DNA of 64,000 nt from Chamaelirium japonicum (Eukaryota > Streptophyta > Magnoliopsida > Liliales > Melanthiaceae), in assembly GCA_947650365.1 (NCBI GenBank), contig OX393557.1, positions 33,111,099 to 33,175,098 on the forward strand, written 5' to 3'. Below are positions 11,718 through 21,248 of the stretch, piece by piece. The translations under genes were made by a program, and so were the position numbers. The stretch's first letter is position 1; every line of letters begins with the position of its first letter. The notes below the pieces were generated by a model that made no database searches, was not told the origin of the DNA, and saw nothing but the letters and a program-made list of their open reading frames with translations.

Positions 11718-14583
11718 ATGGCCTCTGCTGCTGTCCTCCTCTGCGTCTTCTTAACGGGGGTGGGGGTGAGTTTATCGGCGGCGGAGGTTCACAAGGTTGG
11801 AGGCTCCGTCGGGTGGACCATCATGGGGAGCCCGAACTACACCGCCTGGGCCGCCACACAGACCTTCCATGTGGGAGACGTCCTCTGTGAGTCTCTTCTG
11901 ATTCTTCTTGCGATTCCCCCCCCTCTTTGATCTTCCCTTTTATTTCCTCTCCATGTAGATCTGGAGTTTCCGAGTCTTGTTTTATTTCTCTCTTCTTGAT
12001 TTATTTTTGGGTAAATTACACTTTACCCCCCTAAAGTTTGGCCCAAAATCACTTAATCCTCCTCCTATGGTTAATAAACTGCATTTTGCCTCCTTCAGCT
12101 CAGTTTTGATTTGATAGAAATTAACCAAAGAAGTAATTTATTAGTTGACAAAAGGTTTTTTTTTTTGATTTTATACAAAAGGGGTATTGAGCTAACATTT
12201 CAAACTATAGGTACCAATTTGGAACAGGAAAAAAAGTCAAGTTGGTTAAGTGGTTTTGGGCTAAACCTCAGACGGTAAAGTGTAATTTACCCGATATATT
12301 TGGGTTTTTATGTGGTTTTTATGGATAAGATCTCCAATTTCGTCGTTGTTTTGGAGGGGGTGGTAAAAATTAGTCAAGGAAAATTTTAATTACTATTTAC
12401 CTAGAGATACGAGTCAATAAGGCGTCCCGCACGTAAGGTGACGCATCACAGCCGTCCGATGGCAGGCAAACTGGTAGGTGAGCGGCACTCAACCGAGCCG
12501 ATGGCTGTGACGAGTCATCTTACGTGCTGCGGCAAGGAGCATAGAAGCGGTAGAGATATACGCCGTCCGATATAATCTCAATAAACTACTGACGAGATCA
12601 CCGACGGTGTCACTAGACGACAAAAAAAAATCGGAGTTAGCGGAGGAGGAAGGTCACCGCCGTGATTCACAGCGGCCAAAGTGTGATTCAACGTGCGGTG
12701 GTGGTCATTGACGGTGATGAGTGGATTCACCGGTCGATGGGGCTCACCACAATCTATAGGCCCCACCCTTTTCTCATAGCCCCCCCCCCCCCCTTTGTGT
12801 TATTTCAGATCCAATCCACCATTGCCAACTCCCCCCCCCCTCCACCCCTCTCCCTTATTTTTCAATTTTTTCCCTTCATCTTTTTCTTCTTCTTCATGTT
12901 CCTCATCTTTCCTTCTTTCTCCTTTTTCACTCCCCTGAAAATCGTTAACACTCGGTCATATCAGGTTGAATGCATTTTCTTTGTATTCTATTAGGGTGGC
13001 CGAATGTACATAATGTATACTCAACCTTATATGTTGAGTGTTATGATTTTCGGAAGGAGAAGAAAGAAGAAGGGGAGGAAGAGGAATAAGAAAAAAGAGG
13101 GTGAGGGAGGAGGATGCGGTTGCCGGCGGTGGAGGCGACCGACAACCTACACATGGTCGGTGACGGAGTAGCGGGTGTGGGCTGCTTTCAGTAAAAGAGT
13201 TGGTATGAAACGGGTCAAATGGGAGTGGGTCTATTGGCACACCAAGTATTCATTTACACACACCAAATACTCTTCACACCCCATCCCATACCACCTAGTT
13301 TTAAATTTTATATATTTGCTCACTACACACCTTCAAATTTTTAAAAATCCTATAATAACGTTCTTCCTCATATTACTCCACACAAACACACAAACCCAAA
13401 CCTTAACATCCTACCTCCTCCATTAACTGCTCCGATGAACTATTTTTCGCTCTCCGTCTCTCCCTGAGCTTCTCCGCTCATGTGTTGGAGGTTCCTCCCC
13501 CATCGATTTTCTCTTCATCTAACATCCGACCTCCTCCATCAGCCATTCCGATGAGCTTCTCTCCGCCCCTCTCCGAGCTCCTCCACCCAAACGCCGTAGG
13601 TTCCTCCCCCCCCACGTCTCCGTCATCGTCTACTGGCATCGAAACCTTACGTTTGGCCGACCAAAACCAAACACTATACAGTACATTAGGCCGACCCTAG
13701 CCGAACATGGTACAATATGTTCGGCCGCCCAAACACGGTACAATATGTTCAGTCGGGGTCGGCCGAACGTACTATACAATATTCAGCTCTGGTCGGCCGA
13801 ACATGTTTTGAACAATTTAAAAAAAAACCCGGATGTTTTGGTTATTTTATTTAGAGGTAATTTTGTAATAAAAAAAATTTTCAAACGTTGTTTGGAGAAC
13901 AAATATTGGTGCGTCAAGTCAAAGGGGATGGTTTTTTCAAATTTAAGTCATGGCTGCCTTGGTTATTTCGTGGCCTGTCCTTTCCTTCACTTAATGGAGA
14001 CTGGGGTCCAGCGACTCCAGCTGGCAACGGCAACGGGACATGAAAAATGTGTGACTTTCTCAAGTGGGCCTGTCCTGACCCACCCATCCGAGAAATGGGT
14101 GTGCATTCAACTCGCATAATGGAACCCAATCCTACTTTGTTTGGGCTAATAATCCGCACGTGTGTTGATGCAACAGTGTTCGAGTACAACAAGCAGTTCC
14201 ACAACGTCGAGCAGACGACCAAGGCCGACTACACCAACTGCAACGCAGCGTCGCCCCTCTCAGTTCATACCTCCGGCAACGACTCCATCCCCATCAACGC
14301 AACCGGCAACCTCTACTTCCTCTGCGGCATCCCAGGCCACTGCACCCTCGGCCAGAAGGTCGAGATCCTCGTCTCCAAGCCCGCCTCTCCTTCTCCTGCC
14401 CCTTCCCCGTCTGCCACGCCGTCGCCCGCGTCCCCTGGCGGCGGTGGAAGCGGAAGCGGAAGCGCCAGCGTTCCAGCTCCTGCCCCTAAGCCTAACCAAG
14501 CTCCCGCGACTCGCATGGAACTTGCTTCTGCTTTGGCGGCACTAATTGGCGTTGCCGCGATCTCGAGCTTGGTTATGGCATAA
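11718..14583 (+). CDS. Stellacyanin-like phytocyanin (blue copper protein), two exons
   Basis: Exon 1 is 11718-11886 and exon 2 is 14177-14583, joined in phase 1 across a 2290-bp GT...AG intron, giving 191 aa. Residues 1-22 are a signal peptide. Residues 23-123 are a plastocyanin-like domain. Type-1 copper ligands are His65, Cys106, His111 and Gln116, spaced 41, 5 and 5 residues as in stellacyanins. Gln in the axial position separates it from uclacyanins and plantacyanins, which use Met. Cys78 and Cys112 would form the usual disulfide. Residues from about 124 are rich in Pro, Ser, Ala and Gly (arabinogalactan-like), and the last 20 or so are hydrophobic, as in GPI-anchored members. It should be an extracellular, membrane-tethered electron-transfer or redox protein; physiological partners are unknown for most of the family. 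The open frame extends upstream of 14177 but that part reads intron. Confidence 0.9.
12009..12292. mobile_element. MITE inside the phytocyanin intron
   Basis: Ends GGGTAAATTACACTTTACC and its complement GGTAAAGTGTAATTTACCC enclose 284 bp with no coding. Inner words (TTTGG.CCAAAA.CACTTAA and its complement) extend the inverted repeat. No exact TSD was found. The element lies wholly within the intron and does not touch the splice sites. Confidence 0.7.
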
Positions 14584-15171
14584 AATAGATGTCTCCAGCT
14601 AATAGCACAGCTGGCAAGACATGCAACCCGTGGCCCATGGTCAAGGGTTCGAATAAATACTACAGTATATTTCCTCTCACTCTGCAGTGCTGGTGGGTCT
14701 CTCTTTCGTTTTAGTTGCAGGCAAGCTTTTCTATTTGTGGGATTATTAAAAAATTATGGTATTTTTCTCTCTCCTACGCTGAGTTTCGAACCTTGGTCTG
14801 TCTTGTGCTGGGGCACACTTGACATTAAAAAAAATATTTGGCATAAAATAGATTGGTAGGGTATGGATCTTTTATGTATTACTTTGTTTCACAGGGTGGT
14901 TTTGCTTGTTATATGAGTTTTTTGTGGGTGTTTTTTGTAAAACTTAGTAATGATAATAATAGAATTTACCGTTTAGTCCTCTTCATGTGCTTTTTGCAAT
15001 GTATGTGAATTTTTCCATGTGTGGGTGCAGCAGAAAAAAGCACTGCACCCATTAGGTTATTATGAAATTGTTATTTCTGCGATTAGTTTTATTTTTAATC
15101 AAGAATAAGAATTTGCACATTCATGATTCAAAGCACTAGCTTTCGAAATTTCTTCTAAGTATACATAGATG
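14584..15171. other. 3' flank of the phytocyanin gene
   Basis: Likely holds the 3' UTR, in T-rich sequence. No further gene or clear repeat is visible. Confidence 0.35.
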
Positions 15172-15383
15172 TGTTAGATGTAGTCATAGTTTAGTCCCAC
15201 ATATATGGTCTGCAGTATTGGAATATATAGTGTGGGTTTTTTTCTTGTATGAGGAGAGGTAGTGTTATGTAATGTGATATTCAATACAAAAAGTATTCTC
15301 TCTGAATCCATAGCTTGTCTCTCATATATCTTCTGTGGACCGCACCTTACAACCCGGGTTTTGGGACGAGAGGGCATCTAACA
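15172..15383 (+). mobile_element. LTR-like fragment, TRIM-related 3' end
   Basis: It starts TGTTAGATGTAG and ends GGCATCTAACA. Its last 45 bases (CCTTACAACCCGGGTTTTGG and on to TCTAACA) match the end of the TRIM family 1 LTR. No matching TSD and no primer-binding site follow it, so it is a solo or truncated LTR. Confidence 0.5.
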
Positions 15384-15587
15384 TTGATCGGATGGATACA
15401 CCAATCCCGTGAGATTTCTCTAAGATTGTTCAAGACATCGTTCCTTAATACACCATAGCAGAGTCACATACCACTGGAAAATGATGTATTTGAGAGACGA
15501 AATTGCATCATAAAGGATATTGATTTAATAGTATGATTTATTGTTTTACGTTACCAGAATCATTTTGGGGTGAATCTAAATGACCAT

Positions 15588-15696
15588 TGTTGACGAATAG
15601 TCCCACATCAGTTGGAATGGGACCAAGGCTTCTCCTCTTATACCTGGTAGTCCCTCCACTCAACAGCTAGTTTTTGGGTGTAAGGGATCTCTATCA
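15588..15696 (+). mobile_element. Solo LTR of a TRIM, family 1 relative
   Basis: Starts TGTTGACGAATAGTCCCACATC as in the complete TRIMs at 6553 and 34609 and ends CTATCA. The pentamer ACCAT flanks it exactly on both sides (15583-15587 and 15697-15701). The middle differs from the complete copies, so it belongs to a diverged subfamily. Confidence 0.7.
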
Positions 15697-15719
15697 ACCA
15701 TGATTTACATACTTAATAT

Positions 15720-16205
15720 GGTGTCCAACAAAGAGGCTTCTAAGAGCCCATACAATTTCTGAACTGGAAGAATATCTAGAATCGGGATCTTAATACCTAT
15801 GGATGTCCGGCTGAGGCTTGGAATTATATATAGGCTGAATGAAAAGAAAATACACGCTAGAATTGTTCGTTGCTACTTTGTAGGGTACTCTGAAAGGTCA
15901 TGATGTTTTGGATTATTTTGCTGATCGATAAATATTATAATTAAGACGGCTAATATCAAATTTATTGAGGATATTGAAAGTAGTTGGGTTCATAACTAGG
16001 GATTTTATCTTTGGAAAAGAATATGTTGCCATTCACAAGGCAAAGTGAACACAGTTGGCATTGTATCTGATACAGATGTGGCTCCTACTAGTACGAAAGA
16101 ATCTAAGCGATATCATCAAGAAGAAGTATCATTAAGGCGATCATTTAAGGAGAGAAGATCAGACGTTCCGGACGATCATATAGTTTTTCCCTAAGACCAT
16201 AAATT
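15720..16205 (+). pseudogene. Copia pol relic (integrase end to start of reverse transcriptase)
   Basis: Broken frames read YGCPAEAWNYI, then RLNEKKIHARIVRCYFVGYS, then KFIEDIESSWV, then EEVSLRRSFKERRSDVPDD, in that order. These are the conserved words of the Copia polyprotein downstream of the integrase core and ahead of the reverse transcriptase. Stops and frameshifts separate them. It is a short, old fragment of a Copia element unlike A and B below; the rest of its pol is not present nearby. Confidence 0.75.
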
Positions 16206-16349
16206 TGATATAGGAGTAGAGGATGATTACGCATATTTTTCATTTTTACTCAAGCCAAACAACCGGAGTGAGCGCTCTATGGTGGCGCCCATCACTTGTG
16301 ATTCTTGCTCATCAAAGCCATTGGTTTGTCAATCGTCTTTGGGAATCGG

Positions 16350-16558
16350 CTCTTCGAGGAGTACGATTTTGTTCCAATCTCTTTAAAGAGGTCGGAGCAT
16401 CCCGCTCTCTCTCATCGATCCATTTCAAGGATATGTTTATCATGTCATACTTTTATCATGGTGAAATGGCCAAGGGCCCTCGATATGGACCCATGAGAGA
16501 GAGCGGGATGCTCCAACCTCTTTAAGAATGTTGGAGCAAAATCGTTCTCTTTCTCGAG
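16350..16558. mobile_element. Palindromic MITE, copy 1
   Basis: Arms of 60 or more bases pair across a centre near 16455: CGGAGCATCCCGCTCTCTCT on the left and AGAGAGAGCGGGATGCTCC on the right, with CGATTTTGTTCC and GGAGCAAAATCG further out. The inner part (CCATTTCAAGG, ATCATGGTGAAATG, CCAAGGGCCC) matches the palindrome at 37774-37926. A transcript would form one long hairpin. Confidence 0.65.
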
Positions 16559-16924
16559 GCAGTACTTTCTTCGAGTCAAGCTAGGGTGCATAGCACTCGA
16601 GCTTCAATGGCACCACGAATTCTAAAATTTTACCGTTGAAACACGTGCGCGGCCGCGCATCCGAGTCGAAGGAATAAAGTATTAACTCGAGAGGAGCCGA
16701 TTTAGGAAGCTGGTAAGACCTCGTGCTTTAGGTGTTTTTAAGGAGAAGGTGTGGACAGAGTAAGAGAGAACGTTGACGGTAAGGTCGCTCCCCCCACATG
16801 GCTCAGCCCATGTGACCCGGCTTGACGACGGTTCGTGACAGCTAAGGCACCCGATTTGGCTGAGCTGAGCTGAGCTGTCCGTCTCACCATTGAGCTCACC
16901 TAATCAGGTGACAATTAATGGAGT

Positions 16925-17110
16925 CCGGTGGGTCCCGATCAGGGTCCCGGTGCGCATGACAGCCACACGATGGCCAGCGAGTTGGTGGGTCCCGGTGTGC
17001 ATCACAGCCGCACGATGGCTGATGACCCAAAAGTGAATGCACTTCAGCCGAGCGTCTGGGACTGCGATGTGCACCAGGCCTACCGACGGGTCCAACCGAC
17101 TCGAGGGGAT
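16925..17110. repeat. Dispersed repeat with GTGCATCACAGC core, copy 1
   Basis: GTGTGCATCACAGCCGCACG, then ATGGCTGATGACCCAAAAGT, GAAT.CACT and a later TGCGATGTGCACC..GCC are shared with 27745-27845 and 37625-37750. A shorter version of the start also occurs just upstream (GTGCGCATGACAGCCACACG). No ends could be fixed. Confidence 0.55.
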
Positions 17111-17189
17111 TTTGAACTGCAACTAAGGGCACACATGTTTTGGGTCCTTACATCCTATGTCTTGAATGTTCCCATTGTATTCTTCGTCG

Positions 17190-18690
17190 TATGGATTAAT
17201 CCATATCCAATATTTAGAATCCTATGTCATGAAAACAAATTCAAGGGCTAGTACTGTAATATGCTTTCTTTTTTTCTTTTCATTTTATCTCTATATAAAT
17301 TATAAATACCATCCTATAATATTACTCTTTTGCCACTAATCAATTGATTCTTATTTATCCATTTAAAAAAATCAAGGACTATTATGAAAATAGTAATCAC
17401 ACTAACCCATTCTTCCTTCTATCCTACTTTTCTCTTCAATTTTGTTATTATCTTCTTTGTAACTAATCAATTGAATCTTATTTGTCCATTAAAAAAACAA
17501 GGGCTATAATGGAAAGGCCAGTCCACTGACATTCTTCTTTATATCCTATATTTTGTTTTCCATTTTATCCTTATCAATCCTATGTTTTAAAACAATACCA
17601 AGGAAAGTTTGGGTAGGGTATGGACATAGGAACTCTACCGATTAACTTTCGGGTGTGGGTATGGATACCCCTATACCCATACCCGAAACCTAATTGCGCC
17701 CCTAACTTGTGACCTGATCCCGACCCGAAACATCGGATACTGTTATGGGTACAAATGTACTTTCAAATATGGGTTTGGGTTTTACAAGGCTTGGGTAGAT
17801 AATACAGTTTGACATATATGCATACCCCCTCCCCCCCCTTTTGCACTTTTGGATCCTTACATCCTTCCATCCTTTTGCATGTGTTCATTTTACCCTTCAC
17901 CTTATATATTAATTCATACCCAGTATTTTGAATCCTATGTCATGAAAACAAACACAAGGGCACGGATCATAATATTTCATTTTTGCCCTTACCATTTTAT
18001 CGCTACACAAATCACAAATACCATCCAAAAATATTACGCTTTTGCTACTAATCAATTGAGTCTTATTTATCTATTTAAAAAATCAAGGGCTATTATGGAA
18101 ATAACAATCCCACTAACCCATTCTTCCCTCCATCCTATATTTTGTTTCCCATTTTGCCCTTCTCTTCTTTGTCACTAATCAACTGAATCCTATTTATCCA
18201 TTAAAAAAACAAGGGCTATAATGGGAATGGCGTTCCCACTAACCCATTCTTCCTTCATTTTACATTTTGTTTCTCATTTTTTCCTTCTCAATCCTATATT
18301 TTAAAACAACATTAAGGGAAATGTTTGGGTAGGGTATGGGCATAGGAACTCTACCGGATTAACTTTCGGGTATGGGTATAGATACCACAATACCCATACC
18401 CGAAGCCCAATTGCCCCTCTAACTTGTGACCCGACCTCGACTTGAAATGTCGGGTACGAGTATGGGTACTCTCTAAAATGGATATGGGTTGTACAAAGTT
18501 TTTACAATGCTTGGGTAAGGTATGGATATAGAAACTCTACCCGATTAACTTTCAGATTTGAGTATGGGTATCGGTACATCGATACCCATATCTGAAACCT
18601 GAAACCCGATTGTCCCTCTAACTTGTGTAGGTAAAACAGCTTGACATATATATATTGTACATATATCCCATATTTGGATCCGATGTCATT
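17190..18690. repeat. Nested tandem duplication, units of about 720 bp
   Basis: The block starting CCTATGTCATGAAAACAAA at about 17222 recurs at 17933 and, degraded, at 18677. Within each unit a subunit of about 125 bp (CTAATCAATTGA.TCTTATTT.TCC..T then AAAAAA..CAAGG.CTAT.ATG) occurs twice (17337, 17463; 18048, 18175). A GGGTAGGGTATGG...CATACCCGAA segment occurs at 17612, 18330 and 18513. The whole region is a diverged array of local duplications with no coding. Confidence 0.7.
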
Positions 18691-19204
18691 GAAACAAAAG
18701 TAAGCTAGGAAGTAAGTGTTGTAGTCTTGCACTTCCCATTCTGGCCCTACAAAATGTATCAATATGCCCTTACGCCCATATCATTAATACCGTGTACTAA
18801 ATTGACTTTTATTAAATTTTCCATCTAGATTGGTCATTCTGCTGTGGTACCTGATCAAAGGCATTCCTTTAATTGCTAGTCGGGCCGAGGGTATGACTAG
18901 CAACCCGTTAGACTAGCAGGCAAAGGAACGGCTATGATCAGGTGCCACATCAGGATGGCCCGATGTGGGTGGACAACAGGATGGCCGAATGGCATTGCTG
19001 TGTAGAGGGAACTCTGTTTGCAGCCCAATCTCCTTAATTGATTGGACCAACATGCCCATCCCAATCATGGGCGATGTAAAGACAAAACTCGATTTGCCGT
19101 CCAATTTTGTGAGCCTTTGGATGTACTAATGGAACCTTCACGCTTAACAGACTTGGGGACCAAACGTCCATCAACCCAAGGCTACGTACACATGTGTTTA
19201 ATGG
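18691..19204. other. Stretch without recognised features
   Basis: No coding or clear repeat beyond a short inverted pair: CTGATCAAAGGCATTCCTTT at about 18852 against AAAGGAACGGCTATGATCAG at about 18923. Confidence 0.35.
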
Positions 19205-19212
19205 ACGAGGAA

Positions 19213-19557
19213 CAGGGATGGTAATATTACGGTTTAAAATCGAAAACCGTACTGTATAGTACGGTTTTGGTTTGCCAAAATATAAAACCGTTGCGGTGCG
19301 GTACGGTGCGGTTTCAGTCTTCAGTTTCGGTGTAGTGGTGTGGTTTTGGTTTTGACCAAAACCGTATAAAATCGTACCATTTTGAACCATTTAGTGATAA
19401 ACCGCGGTAGACCGCACCGCACCGTATGGTGCGGTTTTGGTTTTACATAATGGTACACTGTCGTGGTGCGGTGCGGTTTCGGTGTGGTGGTTCGGTGTTG
19501 CGATGTGATTTCGGTTTTGCCCAAAACCGCACCGAAACCGCACTGTTACCATCCCTA
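19213..19557. mobile_element. hAT-type MITE, GTGCGGT family, copy 2
   Basis: 345 bp with ends CAGGGATGGTAAT and TTACCATCCCTA. Flanking octamers ACGAGGAA (19205-19212) and ACGAAGAA (19558-19565) match at 7 of 8 bases, the TSD length of hAT transposons. The interior repeats GTGCGGTTTTGG, AACCGCACC and their complements. Confidence 0.85.
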
Positions 19558-19579
19558 ACGAAGAAGCATAAGAAAGTAG

Positions 19580-20689
19580 TGTTGGAAATGTAACCGTTCT
19601 ATACTAACAAATTTAGAATCAAATTCTTAATATTAAATAATTTTAGCAATTATAATATTTGCAAGCAAAGGCATATCACAAATTTCTTTTAGAAATTGTT
19701 TGCCAAGGCAGAGCGGGTTCTATGGAACCGTCATTCACCTTGCCGAACTTTTCTAAAAGAGAGAAATAATCTATCTCTAATTATTTAGGTTTCTCTATTA
19801 GATGCAAATTGATTAATTAGAAAGGATAGGACAAGAGTAGAGTTAGAAACTCTGGCCTGTGGTCGAAACGTGCTAGGCACTGTCCCAAGAAACTTATTGC
19901 CCCCCTCGTGCGGGTCTCGTGGCAATGGTTCTCGGAGATATGACGACCCCGGTCAGGCGACCTCCTTCTCGTCGGCACGACTTCAAGAAGGTATTGCGAA
20001 CCTCGTGAACTTTCAGGAACCCAGCGACTCGGATGACGATCTTCTCGAATCGGGGAGGCAGCACCGCAGCAGAGCTTTGGTCCGAGAGAGGGAGTCTCTT
20101 CGGAGCAAAGTGGCAGCACCACAGCACCACGACGAGAGAATGAAAGAGAGAGAGGCAGTAAGAAGGGAGGAATTCCGATTTTCGGAGTGTGTAAATCCCA
20201 TAGCTGCACCGGGCCTTATATAGGCCTCGGGCTGTTAATGGGAGGCTGAAAGAGGGGAGCGGTTAATGGGCTGCGATTAAGCCCATTAACCTCGCACGTT
20301 ACAGCTCGCAGCGAGCCTGTACGTAACGGCTAGCATGCAGCGCTTCTCGCGTAACGGCTAGTGTCCCAAATGGTAAATAATAAATAGTGGAGGACTTAAA
20401 AGCAAAAAGCAAAAATAGGGTAGGTGCGGACCAGCCCATTTCGAAGGTGTTATCGTGTCCGGGTCCGCGGGCGCACACACACGCGCCGCCCATGCCCATG
20501 CCCGGCCCGGCTCAGCTTGGCACGGCACGCACGCGCGCGCGTGTGTGAGCTAGTGGAGCCCCTCCTCTAGTGTGATGTCTAGTGGGGGGAAGTGGGCAAT
20601 CCTATTTAAGTTGGTAGGGGATTTTTCCCCTTACCGATATGGGACTAAAAGCCCATTCCTTTGTGTGGTTTTAAAACACACACCCAACA
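19580..20689 (-). repeat. Element A, 3' LTR
   Basis: 1110 bp, TGTTGG...CCAACA. In the element's sense U3 comes first, with a TATA box at about 20215-20224. Relative to the 5' LTR it carries an extra 5 bases in the CCCGGCTCAGCTTGGCACG stretch near 20515. Confidence 0.93.
20215..20225 (-). promoter_or_regulatory. TATA box in LTR of element A
   Basis: On the minus strand the sequence is CCTATATAAGG, in GC-rich surroundings. It is conserved in the other LTRs of the family (about 26339, 57599 and 63780). The LTR downstream of it would be R and U5. Confidence 0.6.
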
Positions 20690-20703
20690 ATCCCCCACAT
20701 GTG
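20690..20703 (-). other. Polypurine tract of element A
   Basis: On the minus strand ACATGTGGGGGAT sits directly against the 3' LTR, the usual plus-strand primer site of Copia elements. The same tract is next to the left LTR of element B at 58093-58106. Confidence 0.8.
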
Positions 20704-21248
20704 TTTAAAACCACTAAATATTAAATAATTAAAAAATTCAAAATGTAAAGTAAAAGGACTTTGCTGGATTCCTTATACTACGCAGTAGGTGTAGGTACCT
20801 TCCGGTTTGAACCTCCACTTAGTACAGTTGTATACATCCGTGAGGACTTGGTGGACTACGCCTTGAACCAGTCTCATTTATCGGATTTCTACAAGTAGTA
20901 CACGTAGTACAGTTTTCGATGGTTCTAAGCGGGTTGCGCTATTAATGGCCTTGCGCAGATATCTTTTCTTGTATGTTTCTAGGGAGCAGCCCTGGTCCCA
21001 GAGTTGCGGCCTCACAACGACATACATATAGGTAAGTCCTAATAGGGGTGTGAGCAAGGCGACACCCCGCCTCATGGGTCTTGGACTTATTAAGAGTTGT
21101 AAACTCATCCTACCCCTTGCTTTTAATAAGCACTGACGTCATAGGGACGGGAGCATTTATTCAGTGCTCCTTATTTTCAATCACTACTACAGTTTGTTTC
21201 TACCCATTGAACCTTCGTGAGGTTGGGTTCCTACTGCGGTGATTTTTC

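Noticed and set aside
14047..14176. Upstream extension of the phytocyanin exon 2 frame, with its own ATG
   Set aside because: The added residues do not resemble the family, while joining at the AG before 14177 restores the exact copper-ligand spacing.
19817..20223. 117- and 130-residue frames conserved in the LTRs of A (and partly B)
   Set aside because: They lie in opposite strands of the same LTR stretch, so conservation follows from LTR copy similarity; no domain is seen and no good start context exists.
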